DNA of 64,000 nucleotides from Aegilops tauschii subsp. strangulata (GCF_002575655.3 NC_053036.3:154976627-155040626), one strand, 5' to 3'; shown: positions 43,948 to 57,305, counted from the stretch's first letter. The notes: generated from the letters alone by a model not told the origin. Numbers and translations: made by a program.

Positions 43948-46900
43948 TTGTCGTCAAGAGGTTCGATGGCTCCATCAATCATCTACAACAATGCCGCCCT
44001 GAGGGAAGTTTTCCTCCCCGGCCAGATCTTCGTGTTCGGCGGCTTCGCACTGCGGGCCAACTCGCTTGGCCATCCAGAGCAGATCAACAGCTATGCCCCA
44101 GGTCACCAGATAAGTTTTGGAAACCTGGACTATGTCGCTGGCGTCCGAGGAGACATGATCTTCCAAGGATTCGCGACCCCAACTTCCGCTCTGGCCTTAG
44201 ATCCGGAGCGCGTTGCCGTGCCCGAAGACGGACTTCCTGAGTCCGCCGGACTATCGGTAGCCACTAAACCCAGTACGGGAGAGCCGGATGGAGTAGTGTC
44301 GCTGGCATCCATCATGAAGCCAGACCCTTCTCCGGACACTGGCTACGAACCCTCGGAGTCAGCACCGTGTGAGTTCGGCCGGGGAGTCTCCCTCCTGCCC
44401 TACTCCGCGGCCTCTCTTCTCTCCGGACAAACCTCGCCTTTAAGTGAGGCTCTGGACTTAGTGCGATCCCTTGTCATCACAGAGGAGCAACGTCTGAACT
44501 ACGCCCAGCTCGGACTAGGGGCTGAGGGTAGGGAATTTTACGCCCCACCACCCACCACCCACTTCATAGCCACTGTCGAGGACTTAACCGACATGCTCGA
44601 TTACGGCTCCAAAGACATCGACGGTATGGACGACGATGCCGGAGATGAGCAGGCCCGAAACCCGCCGTTTATCGGACGCTGGACGACCACCTCTTTGTAT
44701 GACGTGTACATGGTGGATACACCCAAATAGAATAGCAGCGATGACAAGGAAGATCCAGTCGAGGATAAACCTCCTGAGATATAGCCAAAGCGCCGACGTC
44801 AGCGGCGCCGCTCTAAATCACGTCGTGGAAAAGACAACAATACCGGTACAGGAGATAACAACACTCCGGGTGATGCCGAAGACGGAGAAGACCCGGCCGA
44901 GTCAACTTCCGAACAGGACGATCGGGAAGATGGGCAAGTTAGCCCTGATGAACAGGCCATAAACAAAGACTCGGAGGACAGTAATTATCTCCCACTCTCC
45001 GAGGATGAGGTGAGCCTCGGTGACAAAGACTTCATCGTACCTGAGGAACCTCTCGAGCAGGAGCGCTTTAAGCGCCGGCTAATCGCCACTGTAAGGAGCC
45101 TGAAAAAGAAGCCGCAGCAGCTTCAAGCTGATCAAGATCTGCTCAATGACAGGTGGACTAATGTCCTGGCAGCCGAGGAATACGGCCTCGAGCGCCCAAC
45201 CAAAAGTTACCCGAAGCGCAAATTGTTACCTCAATTCGATGATGAGGCGCTGGAGCCCGTACCATCAGCGCGTAATGCGGCTGACCGGCCACCACGTGGC
45301 CGGGACAAAGCGGCAACCCAAGCCGAATACCAACCCATAATACCCCGCCCTAAAGGCATGGACATAAGAGCTCGGGGATATACATTTGACCTGTGGCAGG
45401 ACCTGAACAATAGAGCAGGTCAGACCAGATCGATCTACGGATCGCGGGGGCGTGCCCCGACGCGTGACGACGGCCATCTAGCCGGACGTGACAAACATAA
45501 CCACGCCCATGCCGAAAACCACAGATGAACTCCATCTGAACTACGTCACAACTTGGCCCGATATAGAGGCGCCGCACACCCCCTTTGCTTTACTGATGAA
45601 GTAATGGAACATGAATTCCCAGAAGGGTTCAAACCCGTGAACATCAAATCATATGATGGGACAACAGACCCCGCCGTATGTATTGAGGACTTTCTTCTGC
45701 ATATTCATATGGCCCGCGGTGATGATCTTCATGCCATCAAATACCTCCCGCTAAAACTCAAGGGACCAGCTCGGCACTGGTTGAACAGTCTGCCCGAAAA
45801 CTCCATTGGCAGCTCGGAGGACTTGGAAGATGCCTTCCTCGACAACTTCCAAGGTACATATGTCCGACCTCCGGATGCCGACGACTTAAGTCACATAGTT
45901 CAACAGCCCGGAGAGTCAGCCAGGAAATTCTGGACTAGGTTCTTAACTAAAAAGAACCAGATCGTCGACTGTCCGGATGTCGAAGCCCTAGCGGCCTTTA
46001 AACATAGCATCCGCGACGAATGGCCCGCCCGACACCTCGGCCAAGAAAAGCCGAAGTCCATGGCAGCCCTCACGGCGCTTATGACCCGCTTTTGCGCGGG
46101 CGAAGATAGCTGGCTAGCCCGTAGCAATAACAATGCAAGCGAACCTGGCACTTCTGAAGCCAGAAATAGGAACGGCAAGCCCCGACGCAACACACACAAG
46201 CGTCGAAGCAACGGTGATAATACCGACGACACGACGGTCAACACCGGATTCAGTGGCTCCAAGTCCGGCCAGCGGAAGAAGCTGTTCAAAAGGAACAATC
46301 TGGGCTCATCCAGCTTGGACCGCATTCTCGATCGTCCATGTCAGATACATGGCACCCCTGATAAGCCAGCCAATCATACCAACAGAAGTTGTTGGGTCTT
46401 TAAGCAGGCCGGCAAGATAAACGCCGAAAACAAAGAGAAGGGGTCGCAAAGTGAGGACGATGACGAGGAGCCCCGTGCACCGAACATAGGGGGATAGAAG
46501 AAGTTTCCCCCTCAGGACAAAACGGTGAACTTGATATACGCTACCCATATTCCCAAGAGGGAGTGCAAGCGCGCTCAGGGACGTCTATGCGATAGATCTA
46601 GTCGCCCCAAAATTCAACCCATGGTCATCCTACCCGATCACTTACGATCGCAGGGACCACCCGACCAGTATCCGCCACGGCAGTTCAGCCGCACTAGTCC
46701 TTGACCCAATAATCGATGGATTCCACCTCACGCAAGTCCTCATGGACGGGGGCAGCAGCCTCAACCTGCTCTATCAGGATACAGTGTGCAAAATGGGCAT
46801 TGATCCATCAAGGATCAAACCCACCAAAACTACCTTTAAAGGAGTCATTCCAGGTATAGAGGCCTGCTGTACATGCTCAATCACACTGGAAATTGTCTTC

Positions 46901-47344
46901 GGATCTCCGGACAACTTCAGAAGCGAAGAGTTGAACTTTGACATCGTCCGCTTCCGCAGTGGCTATCACGCACTACTCGGACGAACCACATTCGCTCGAC
47001 TTAATGCGGTGCCACACTATGCTTATCTCAAGCTCAAGATGCCCGGACCACATGGTGTCATAACAGTCAATGGAAACACGGAGGGCTCCCTCCGTACCGA
47101 GGAGTACACCATGGCCCTAGCAGCGGAAGTACAGAGCGGCCTTTTAAGGCAGAATTTTAATTCAGTGGCCAAGCTCCCGGACAGTATCAAACGAGTCCGG
47201 ACTACTCCGGAGCATGACAGTCCGGCTCGTCAGGAGTTAGAATAGCAATTTGGCCTCCATTTCAGTCTTGACCAAATGGCGGCATACGTACTGCGCGTAC
47301 ATAACTACGCACTCAAGATACCATGGGCAGAGACGGAGGCATAA
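43948..47344 (+). pseudogene. E4 Gag and protease, many stops
   Basis: One frame from ATG 43948 (or 43966) to 46497 encodes Gag: an N-terminal SIIYNNAALREVFLPG region, an acidic and a basic linker, then the capsid (KYLPLKLKGPARHWLNSLP, FQGTYVRPP) and a Lys-rich nucleocapsid. It is cut by TAG 44728, TAG 44782, TGA 45526 and TAG 46495. After a frameshift near 46585 the protease follows (LMDGGSSLNLLY, GYHALLGRTTFARL). It ends at TAG 47243, and the same frame remains open to 47344. No RT follows. Confidence 0.85.
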
Positions 47345-48467
47345 CCAGACTGTGGTCCATACGGCTTGACCTTCCCTGGACACTCATACTCTCACTTTTC
47401 TTTTTATCCTTTCCAGGTTTCTTTTTCACAGGCCCCTCGCGGTGGCCTGATCATCGGTCCTTTCGAAGCAAGGACACACCAAGGCGGCAAGAAGCACAGA
47501 CGTGTGGGGGAATCTCTAGACGTTCTCTTCGACGATCATCCTACCTGTTTTCAGGACCCGCACGCAGCTCCCCCTTGATCCGGGCATGTCAAATAGCCCA
47601 ATTGCTCATCGCATTATTTGTACAAATACGCTTGGACGTATTAACTAAATTATAATGAAAACTGTTTGCGGCCCAACTTCTGTGGCACTAGCTTACTACT
47701 TCAGTTTATTTCACTATTCTTATTGATAGCACCCGTACACTCTGGTACGCTTTAATTCGCCAGAGGCTTCATTGCGCTCCATACTATGGCAACAAAGTCC
47801 GAACACTTTTACAGTACAGTTCGGCACCCTGAATTCAGCACTATATGCATTGGCTCCGAATCATGTCTTTGGTCAATAGTTGGGTTGCCCAGCTCCTGTG
47901 CTTACTACCTTACGTTCCGCTCTATCGGCTAGGGTAGTAAAGGGAGAACTACTGCAATTGTGTTTCTGGTTTATCCGAGCAAACACCTTAGTAGAGAAAG
48001 CCGAAAACTGACTGTCATGATGTGGCGAGAGCTGGTCAGCTATTCGGAGGTTCAAAATCTTTTGTGATTTTTTCCGCCTTGTGCGATGAATCGGCCTTCA
48101 TCCGATCAGGTGTCTACAGCACCCTAGTCCGGATTAAAATACCAACCAGGGGCTGCGCCTATATTTTTATTTGTCAAACTCCTATGGCTAAGTGAGGGTG
48201 ATAAAGCCGAATAGTCTGATTGCCTGGTTTGTTGTGCTAAACACGTCCTTCAAGGACCAAACTTTTGGATCAAGAGTGTTTAGATTCCATCCCGAACACC
48301 CCCGTACTACCTACGTGGGGGCAGAAGCCGACGACTGGCCAACTTTCAGATTTCACAAAACGGCCGCACAGGAGATAAAATTTTAAATAATAACAAATAA
48401 TAACAAGCATTATATTACATATCAGCCTTGTTTCACCAGACTGGATAGGATAACATGAATGTATTCA
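47345..48467. other. E4 region between protease and antisense gene
   Basis: About 1.1 kb without pol homology. A small ORF (47366-47578) has no recognised product. A pyrimidine-rich stretch with two ag-ending acceptor-like sites lies near 47395-47432. Pol was lost from this family or this copy here. Confidence 0.55.
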
Positions 48468-49657
48468 TTAAAAAATAATGTCCTTAGCACATTGCTCCGC
48501 TACAATGCGGGAGCCCTCCAAGACATCATCAAAATACCGCTTGGGCGTGCGGTGCTCCTTGCCAGCGGGCGGTCCCTTGGTCGCGAACTTGACGGCGTTC
48601 ATCTTCGCCCACTGCACCTTGACACGGGCGAAGGCCATCCACGCACCCTCGATGCAGACCGACCGCTTGATGACGTCAAGCCGGGGGTAGGCATTGACCA
48701 ACCGCTTCACAAGCCCGATGTAGCTGCTGGGTATGGCTTCGCCAGGCCACAGCCGGATTATCAAATCCTTCATAGTCAGTCGGCCACCCTATGCAGTTCG
48801 ACCAACTATTTTAGCTGGTCGCTAAAGGGCACCGGATGTTCTGGCGCAAGGTATTGCGACCAGAATAGCTTCTCCGTTGAGCTCCCCTCTTCGGCTCGGA
48901 AGAACTCTGTAGCGTCGGCAATACTGCGCGGTAAATCCACAAACGCTCCTTGAGAACTCCAAATCCGGGTTAGTAAGAGATACCTCTTCTTCACATATTT
49001 GCTTTGCATAATGAAGTCCTTACCCGCCGCGATCTTTCTGGCCTCTTGGAATTCTTGGAGGGCGCCCTGGGCTTCAACCCGGGCATCTTGTGCGCTTTGG
49101 CGAGCCTTGGCGTGTTCGGTCTCTTGATCCGCAATATTGCGCTCCAAGGACTCGCATTTTTTCACAGCGTCCTGGAGCTCCTGCTGGACCTCATCAACCC
49201 TAGCCTCATGTTTTTCATGAGCGGCTTGCTCCTTTGCCGCTTTCTTTTGGGCCTCGGCCAACGCCTTCTTGAGGGTCTCCACCTCGGTCGCCGCTCCTAC
49301 AAATGTCATGGCACTCCGGTCAACACAAATCATTCACCCTTTCTGATATACAGGATGTCATTACATACCTTGCTTGTCCTCCAGTTGTTTTTTCACTGGG
49401 CCGAGCTCTTCCTCGGCCCGCCCCAAACTCTGCCTCAGTCCGGAGACTTCAGCAGCATGAGAGGTCGCAGCCAGCAACGATGCCTGCTCATTCACATAGA
49501 CATGTATGGTTAATCTCCTGCGAAAATTGTTTGATCCTCTGTCCGGCTTTTCTTTACGAACACCGGACAGAGTCTCAGGGGCTACTGTTTATACTATGAC
49601 TTTCTTTTTACATAATTGCGTCGCTTACCTCAAAGCCTTTCAGAAGGCTGGTGCAGG
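48468..49657 (-). pseudogene. E4 antisense gene, 3' exons
   Basis: Minus strand, right to left. The exon carrying E5 ends at 49629 with donor GTAAGC. The intron is 49628-49518. An exon at 49517-49369 encodes a Gln/Glu/Leu coiled coil and ends at GTATGT. The next exon starts near 49296 after TTTGTAG and encodes a long coiled coil (ETLKKALAEAQKKAAKEQ) and then a conserved C-terminal region to a stop at 48468. TAG 48806-48808 and a small indel near 48780 break it. It is homologous to exons 4-6 of the E3 antisense gene. Confidence 0.75.
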
Positions 49658-50424
49658 TGTCGGCGCCCTGGAAACGGGGGTCCCTAGACTTGCCTGCCTG
49701 CGGCTCACGGCGTGGCTCCTCGGGGGCGGCCTCACCAGGCTGGCTCGCGAGGGGCGGAGATATCAAGGCAAGGCGCACCTCGCGAGGTTCATGTGACGTA
49801 TGCCATGACGACCAGGGCTAGGCGGGCGCCAGCGCGCGTAGTGTCCTCGTTTCCTCTTTGTGCTAAAGAGGCAAGCGCAGGCGAGTAGTCCCTAGGCATT
49901 AGGCAAAGGTTCCATATCGGTGCAACGAGACCAAGACCAGCATGACGGCAGGACGGAGGTCACCATGGAGCCCAGGACGACGTCACCACCAGAGCCTTTG
50001 GTAGGTGAAGACCACCTTTAGTCAGGATAACTTGTACTAGTTGTCTCCCTTCAAATTTGGCCGTTGTGGCATCCCTTCCCGCCTAATATTTGGGAAGAGG
50101 ACCAGGGCCTCTATAAATAGGGCTAGCCACCATCATAGCAGGGGACGGATCATTCAGATCATCCTCTACCGCACAAGCTCACCAAGCACAAGAGCACCTC
50201 TCCTCAGGAGGTTGTTCTTCCCTTGTAACTATTCTTCTTCAGCTCGAGAGGCAATCCACCACACCACACTGGAGTAGGGTATTACACCACATCGGTGGCC
50301 CGAACCAGTATAAACCTTGTGTCTCTTGTTCTGTGAGTTCGATGCGCTGAGCTTTGAGATCGCGGTGAGGGCGTGAGCTAGGGGGAGGAGAGATCTTGGT
50401 GTGCACCCCAGTGTTCGAACCTCA
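49658..50424 (+). repeat. E5 5' LTR, truncated
   Basis: Compared with the right LTR, about 94 bp are missing near 49713 (junction within a short ctc repeat). The last ~30 bp and the primer site are also missing, replaced by a second copy of gagatcttNgtgtgcacccc at 50425. The TATA region tctataaatagg lies near 50112. Confidence 0.85.
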
Positions 50425-50481
50425 AGAGATCTTTGTGTGCACCCCTTCCGCTGATCCACGTTCCACCGCTCCACCGCAACC

Positions 50482-52453
50482 ATGTCAGATGTGCGTCGAG
50501 CCCGCGCCGAGCGCCGGGCCGCCCTCACCGCCCGTGTTGCTCAGACTACTCCTGTCGGCGGGCCTCCCCGTCGTTCTCCGTCACCCGCCGCCAACGCCGC
50601 CACCGGTCCGGCGGGAAACGAGCAACAGGCGTCCTTGCTGCACCCCTCGGTGCGGCGGGACGGCCGCACCGTCTCACGCTCGTCGCGCTCCCACGGACGC
50701 GTAGGCCGTGCTGCTCATGGCACGCGAGCTCCTGCGCTACCGCCTGGTCGACGACCTCTACGAGGATTGGTTGGACAGCATCGCCGAGCTCGTCACCACC
50801 GCTTGGGGCTCCCTCGCACGCTCCCTCTCGCTGCCTCACCCTTCGCCAGCTGCGGGCGACGTAGCTCACGGAGCACCTCCACCACCTCCGCACCAAGACG
50901 GCGCTCTGGCGCCAAGGCGCGCCCCCCCCCGGCATGACCCACCGAGAAGAAGGAAGCTGCCAAGAAGTTCCCCAGCCGCAAGAAAACGGTCCTGCACTCC
51001 CGGCGCCACCACGACAAGACCGTGCGCTGCCCGCGGCGGCGGTGCGCGGACACCAAGGGCAGGCCCACCTCTGCAAAGGGCCTCAGTGGCCACGGCAGGC
51101 TGCCGCGCCTTCACTCTTGAGCTGCGTAGCGTCGTCTGGCCAGGCAAGTTCAAGCCGGACCTGCCTCCTCGCTACGACGGCACCCCTGACCCTACGGAGT
51201 TCTTGTAGCTCTACGAGCTGAGCATCGAGGCAGCCAATGGCGATGAGAAACTCATGGCGAACTGGTTCCCTATGGCTCTCAAGGATGGAGCTCGCTCGTG
51301 GCTCCTAAACCTGCCCCCTGGCTCGATCTCCTCCTCGGATGAGATGCGCGACCGCTTCGTCGCCAACTTCCAGGGCACTTGCGACCGCCCTCTGGCCGCG
51401 GGTTACCTGCGCCGCATCAAGCAGCAGCCAGGAGAGACCCTGCAGAAGTACATCTAGTGCTTCAACAGCGTTCGCCTCAAGATCCCCAAGGTGATGGACG
51501 ATGCCATCATTTCGGCGTTTTCCGATGGCATCCGCGAAGTCAAGATGAAGGAGGAGCTCGCCATCCACGAGGAGCTATGCACAGCTCAGGAGCTGTTCAA
51601 CATGGTGACCAAGTGCGCGTGGGCCGAGGAGGGGCACCTTTCCCTCCTCGAGCTCCCAGCTACCGACCCGGAGGAGAAGGAACCCAAGGCCAAGGACCTG
51701 AAGCGCAAGGGAGTGGCCGGGCTCGCAGCGGAGCCCGATACAAAGCGCGGATGGGACCACCCCGAGTCGTCCAAGAGCAGCCATCCGTTCTGCGCCTTCC
51801 ACAATGTACATAGCCACAACACCAACGACTATGAAGAGCTCAGGGCCATTCGAGATGGACGCTTCGGTCGACGCCCCGGGCGCATTGACCGGGGCTACGG
51901 ACGAGGAGGAGGACGAGGCGGAGGACACCGGGATGATCGCGGCCCCTGCCAGGAGTGGTGCGACCGGCCTCGCGAGGACCGCTGGCAGGACCAGCCTCGT
52001 GAGGGCGCCTGGAGGGATCAGCCTCGCGAGGACCGCCCTTCGGGCAACGCTGGTCTTCCTGTCACTTTCGGGCATTGCGACAACTACCGCACCGAGCTCA
52101 TCGACTTCGACGTCGCCCACATCCGTCTGCCACACAATGTCATCCTCGGGTATCCGGCCCTGGCCAAGTTCATGGCAGTGACTTGCCACAGCTACAACGT
52201 CCTCAAGATGCCAGGAAGCGGCGGGATCATCACAGTCCCCTGCGAAGAAAGAGATGTGGTGTGCTCCCTCGAGCGTGCCTTCCAAGCCGCAACAATCGAA
52301 GACCCTGACAACGATGGTGCGCAGTACCCTCCTGAGGCCATCCCCAAGAAGAAGAAGCAACTACTCTGTGCAGGGCCACAGGGGAGCGCCGCCTCTAGCG
52401 GTGCGACATCAGGATCAACGCCCGCGCCTGAGGCGCCTCCCTCCCTCGAATAG
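50482..52453 (+). pseudogene. E5 Gag and partial protease
   Basis: The N-terminus (50482 frame) shifts to the frame of 50708. In that frame the capsid runs with two TAG stops (51206-51208 and 51455-51457): PRYDGTPDPTEFL, ARSWLLNLPPGSISS, NFQGTCDRPLA. A CAFHNVHSH-type nucleocapsid segment and an Arg/Gly/Asp repeat (REDRWQDQPREG) follow. The first part of the protease including the DGG motif is deleted: the sequence passes from the repeat to the later protease part (CDNYRTELIDFDVAHI, ILGYPALAKFM). Confidence 0.8.
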
Positions 52454-52985
52454 GAAGGCGCGCCCGGCGCCCTCCTCAGGCAAGGCTCGGGGGCTCTCTT
52501 CTGGAGGGCCTCAGACCTAGCCAACATCACGAGGGAGGCGCTCGGGCACCACGTGGAGGCGTGCTTTGCGGCACGTTTCCCTCAGGAGGGCACCAGGTGA
52601 GGAGCGCCTGGAGCTCAGGAGTTCATCACCAAGACCACCCAAGAGCTTCAAGAAGCAAGAGCCATGTGCGGCGACCGCCACCCACCACCTGCTGCAGCTC
52701 CCAATCCAGGCGAGGATGGTGGGCTGCGCGTCTGCATCGACATCCCAGGGCTCAACAAGGCCGCATCTCAGGAGCGCTTCTGGCCATCGCGCGTGGGACG
52801 TTGCGAGGGCCCACCTCACAGCTATGTTCGCATTCGGCCTTCCGAGCATGGCGGTCACCTACCAGCGCAACCTGCGGAGCGCCCTGGCGACCCAGGAGGC
52901 CAGGCGTCACGTAGTCCTGGCGGAGATGGAGACGATCCTCAGGGAACCACCCGAGGCTCGGGGCCCCGGTGGCTCATGAGGAGCA
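52454..52985 (+). pseudogene. E5 reverse transcriptase remnant
   Basis: Fragments in changing frames match Gypsy RT: DLANITREALGHHVEAC near 52515, LRVCIDIPGLNKA near 52730 (the MCIDFTSLNKA block), and FGLPSMAVTYQRN near 52845 (the MPFGLKNAGATYQR block). The catalytic YVDD region, RNase H and integrase are missing. This copy cannot encode polymerase. Confidence 0.7.
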
Positions 52986-53063
52986 ACCCCTTCGCCACGC
53001 ATCTTCAGCTACCCAACACTCCTTCGACAATGAAACCAGGTGACATTTTCCAAGTTTATTTAG

Positions 53064-53239
53064 CTGGGAGCACCCCTCGGGCTGCATTATTCCCAGGTCG
53101 CACGGGCCAGTCCCTGCGGCATGTATCCTTTTACGTCTTTAGCTTACTCTGCTGGGGGCACCCCTTGGGCTGCATCATCCCTAGGCTGCTCGGGTCCGAC
53201 CCAGTGGCATGTATCGTTCTTGCATTTACCTGAGCTAGT
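53064..53239. repeat. 88-bp imperfect tandem duplication
   Basis: Two units start at 53064 and 53152 with ctggg(a/g)gcacccc(t/c), and both contain gggctgcat and ggcatgtatc. Divergence is high, so the duplication is old. Confidence 0.75.
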
Positions 53240-54026
53240 TCGCTTTCCATGCATAAGCTATCTATGGTTATTACCTGCTTGATTACCACCCACCACGGGA
53301 GCCGCGCGCCTATCGTCTTTCTTCAGGATCCTTCGCATAAGAAGGCTAAGCACGGCGTCTGTGCTCGGGTCCATCCCTGCAGCATCGATAAATCCAACGG
53401 CTCAGCTCTGTCTGGCGGGCTGGTCCCGTTCACGTCACCTCCTGGGGTCGTTGGTGCTTGGCCTTCTCATGCGATAACCTCGGGAGATTTATTCGGCGCA
53501 GGTTGCCTAACCATCTCGCGGGACCAACACAGCCATCAAGAACCAAGACCAGGCGCAACCCGCCTTGAGGTAGGGCCTCGTGAGTCCCGCACTGGCTCAC
53601 GAGAGCCTAGACACACCTCGTCTAGCCCTGCCGTGCAAGCCACGTGTCAGGGCATGGCTGTACACGCCCCGGGGGCTCTCCGCAGTAGGGTGTCCCCTCC
53701 CACGCGCCAGTGGAAGCACCATGCTCCGCGCTGGCAGTCGACACGGTCAAGGGGTGGCTATGCCCGTGCAAGTGCGGAAGCGCTATCCTCCACACTGGTG
53801 ATAAACAACTGAGGGCGGCCCCATGACCGTACAAACCTCAGGGAGCCACTCGGCTCAGTGTCCAACTTCACCCCAACGCTTTCCCCTTGGGAGGGCCGCG
53901 CAAGGGGGCTGGGCACGGGGGCTGCGCTCGGGTCACGCCCAAGCGTACGCCGCCCTACTGGGCCTCTCGGACCTGGTTGTCACGTTCCCCCCCGAGCGGA
54001 GCCAAGGTATGAAGGTCGTTTGGACG

Positions 54027-54347
54027 TCAAGGGGGACTCCTGAGCATCGCGACTCAGGAGCCTAACTGGCCACGTAGCCCCTCACCCCTTGTTCTCGTCC
54101 TGGTGATCCGGACAACCCAATGGCGGCTGAGGAATGCACGGGGTCGGGCCCTACCAACGTAGAATGCTAGACCTATTCCTGCTTCTCCTTTCTGTAAGCT
54201 ATTTGCGCTTCAAGGGGGACTCCTGAGCATCGTGACTCAGGAGCCTAACTGGCCACAGTGCCCCTCACCCCTTGGTCTCGTCCTAGTGATCCGGACGACC
54301 CAATGGCGGCTGAGGTATGCGCGGGGTCGGTCCCTGCCGACGTAGAA
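54027..54347. repeat. 138-bp direct repeat with conserved hairpin
   Basis: Copies lie at 54027-54164 and 54210-54347 (183-base offset), about 90% identical. Each includes the inverted repeat ctcctgag/ctcaggag around an eight-base loop (catcgcga or catcgtga). Confidence 0.85.
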
Positions 54348-54501
54348 CGTAAAGCAAATGGGAAGGAAATCGCAAAATCTCAAGCAAATATTACCAGACA
54401 TATTGTTCTCCCGATACCAAATGCAAGTTTAAACGCCTCCACGAGGCATGGTGCATATTGAAGAAGCTAAACAGGAAAGGAGCCACCAACAAGTCATCTC
54501 G

Positions 54502-57200
54502 TCATCCCCGGATGCCGCCGTCGCCCACAAGGGATGCTTCTTCCATAGCGGCATTGCCCTCACCTACACCACCCGCCGGAGTTGCAAGATTAGTAGCACC
54601 ACCAGTTGAGGGTGCGGGATCGAAGGCTCGGAACCTCTTCAGCAGGGCCTCCACCTGACCCTTCACTACTTCGGTAGCAGTTGCGCAGTGCTCGGCGTCC
54701 ACAGGCTCCAGCAGCTCGTCAAGGTGGGCGGCAGGATCTCAAAGATGGAGGTGGCTGAAAACGCGTGTCAATGCGGCTGAGGAAAGAATGCGGGCTTCTT
54801 CCTCTGCCAAGGGGCCGATACCGGCCATGACTTCCTCAAGCGCCTCGACCAGATAAGGAAGCAGCTGGGTGGGGCCCTCGTCATCGGTAGCCAGCGGCTC
54901 CTCCAAGCCCTTCTCGTAGAGCGACCGCAGGGACTTGAAGGCCACGTGGTCTTCGGCAAGGACCTTCGCCTTGGCATCAAGCTCAGCCCTCTCCGCTTCC
55001 ATCTTCCGCTTCAGCTTCTCCAGCCGGCTGCGCTCTGTGGCCCGCGCATTTGCCAACTGCTCCAGCTCGGCATCGCGACCCCTGGCGGCGTCCTCTCGGG
55101 TCATCATCTTCTCCTCCGCCGCCTTGCGGCCTCACGCCTTGGCCGCACGCTCATTGCGCATTGTCTCCAGCTCGGCCTCCAGCGACTGATAGCGATCCTG
55201 GGCGGCCCCGACATCTTTCAGTGCCACCTCGCGAGTGGCCGCGGCTTGGGCAGCGGCCTGCTTGTCCTTCTCGGAGGCCGCCACGGCCTGGCCAAGCGCT
55301 GCTCAAACGGCCACGTCGGAGTGGAGCCAGCCAGAGATCAGCTCCAGTCGCCCGGCCACCAGGCCACGGTCGGTGCCATGAAGATCCTCCCGCAGCAGGG
55401 CCAACGCAGAGAGAGCGCGCTCTAGGACGTTAGGGGAGGCAAAAGGACCCGAGGTCGGTAGTGCAGCGGGAGGAGGAGGAGGCATCATCGTCACGATGGC
55501 CTGCCAGGCTGAGGGCTCCTGAGCTTTGGGGACCTCAGCAGCCAATCCGGACGCCGGCGCCTCTGGTGCCAGCGGGGCCTTGGGGGCTGCCTCCTCCGGA
55601 GGACGCTCGCCCAAGTTTTGTGAGGACGATCGGGCCGGGGAAGCGCGAGCACCGCCACTGCCCTTCCCTGCGGAGGAGGATGCGGCCGCTGCAAGCGATT
55701 TGGTCCCGAGCAGAACCGCCGTATCCTCCTTCTTCTATGCCGCGGGCGTCGGCCTAGTCAAGCAACGGAAAGCGTCAAGACTCAGCAGCAGAAGCCGGAA
55801 CAAGGCAAGACGAGAATACTTACTGGTCCACCGCGGCGTAGTCCCTCTGCTTCCTGAGCTTGAAGCCTGAGAGCCTCGCAGCCTGAGGCGTGGGCACAAG
55901 GGCTCTAGGCGCAGAAGAGGGGGCAGCAGGCAAGTTGGAAGCAGCTTCAGGCAGCGTCAGAACAGGGGCTTCATCTCGGGAGACCAGCGCCGACCTTCCT
56001 CTCGTCGGAATCTTGACCGGTGACCTCCTCCGGGGACAGACCTTGGACCTCGAGGAGCCCCCTGCAGTACGCAGCTCCCCCCTTTCCAGGGGGACATGAG
56101 CCTCGTCATCATCATCAGGCAGGGTGCGGAGGATGTCGGCCTTGCGCAAGGGGGAGGTCTCCCCCCTTCGCGGGTCGCCTCCGAGTTGTGCTCCTCCTCC
56201 TCCTCTTCTTCCTCCTCCCCCTCCTCGCGAGACTCGCCGAAAGACACGACCACCGGAGTTGTCGCCACCGGGATGTTTGTGGGCGCAGGCAGCACGAGCC
56301 CGTGCCCGTCGAAGACAGGCATGGAGGCGGCAGCCTCCGCCCCGTCTGAGCGGCGGAACAAGGGGACAAAGGAGTCCGGCGGGTACCCTTGGTCGTCCCC
56401 GACCAAGGAATGGAGGGCCGAGCGCAACTCCTCATCAGAAAGGGACTCCGGGCGCAGGCGTAGGTCGTCCCCCGCGTCTCCGAGCTTCCACAAGGGGCTC
56501 GGGCGCGCTTGGAGGGGAGCCACGCGCCGCGTCATGAATTCTTTGGCGATCATGGCCCCGGTCAGCTTCGCCGCCCTTGAGTCGCTGGGCCTTAGGTCGG
56601 CAGTCATCCTCTCCAATACCTGTGCCGCCCGGGGGTCGGTGAGCTTCACGCGAAGCCACCCCTCTTGGGACACGGGCATCTCTGTCGGTAGCACCAGGAC
56701 CCGGGGGTGGGAGCACTTGGCATCCATCAGGACCCACTTGCTCCTGAAGCCCCCGGCCTTCTTTCCGGCCTTCGAGATGGCATTGGTCTTGTTGGCCGCG
56801 ACGAAGCCAACACACCCAGAGGAGTAGCCCTCCTTGATCTAGAGGAAGAAGAAGTGGCGCAACAGCGCCACGGACGGCATCACTCCAACATACGCCTCAC
56901 AGTAGAAGGCGAATATCGACAGGAGGACGATGGAGCTGGGATGAAGATGAAGAGCGTGGATGCTGCTCGTGAGGGCGGAACCAACCCGGCGACAATGCTG
57001 CTCGTGAAGAAGGGGTAGAAGGTGCTGCCGGGGGCCTCCGGCTCGGTGGAACTGACCCGGTGCACAGTCTTCCTCTTCTCGTCACCCTCCGTCATCATCA
57101 TACGCATGGCGGCAAGGTTCTTCTCTCACACGCTCGGCGCGTCGAGCGCGGGCTCGTACCAGGATGGTGGACGAGTAGCCCGAGCTTTCTTGGGCGCCAT
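54502..57200 (-). pseudogene. E5 antisense gene, decayed
   Basis: The probable start ATG is at 57200 (MAPKKARATRP), about 100 bases after a minus-strand TATA box (57298-57305). A conserved domain follows at 56727-55957 (WLRVKLTDPRAAQVLERM, FMTRRVAPLQARPSP), then a Glu-rich stretch (near 56200), a Pro/Ala region (near 55560) and a coiled coil (55110-54900, ATERSRLEKLKRKMEAERAELDAK). In-frame TGA codons occur at 57126, 55303, 55132 and 54739, plus frameshifts. Introns were not fully resolved. Homology to the E3 gene is in gene order and motifs. Confidence 0.72.
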
Positions 57201-57297
57201 CGATGGAAGCTCGAAGGGGAACTGGGTGGATCTGGAGTCTCTGAAAGCGAAGGGCAAGAAAGGGGATCTAGAGCAAGACGAAGGAAGGCAATGAGGG

Positions 57298-57305
57298 AAA
57301 ATATA
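57298..57305 (-). promoter_or_regulatory. TATA box of the E5 antisense gene
   Basis: Minus-strand TATATTTT in GGGCTATATTTTCCC lies about 98 bases before ATG 57200, placed as in E2 and E3. Confidence 0.55.

Larger units (their letters stand above)
52986..54501. other. E5 3' region, noncoding with duplications
   Basis: No gene is supported. It contains two families of tandem-like duplications (53064-53239 and 54027-54347). It separates the pol remnant from the end of the antisense gene. Confidence 0.6.

Noticed and set aside
47366..47578. 70-codon ORF in E4
   Set aside because: No homology or regulatory context recognised; kept only as a remark in the noncoding region.
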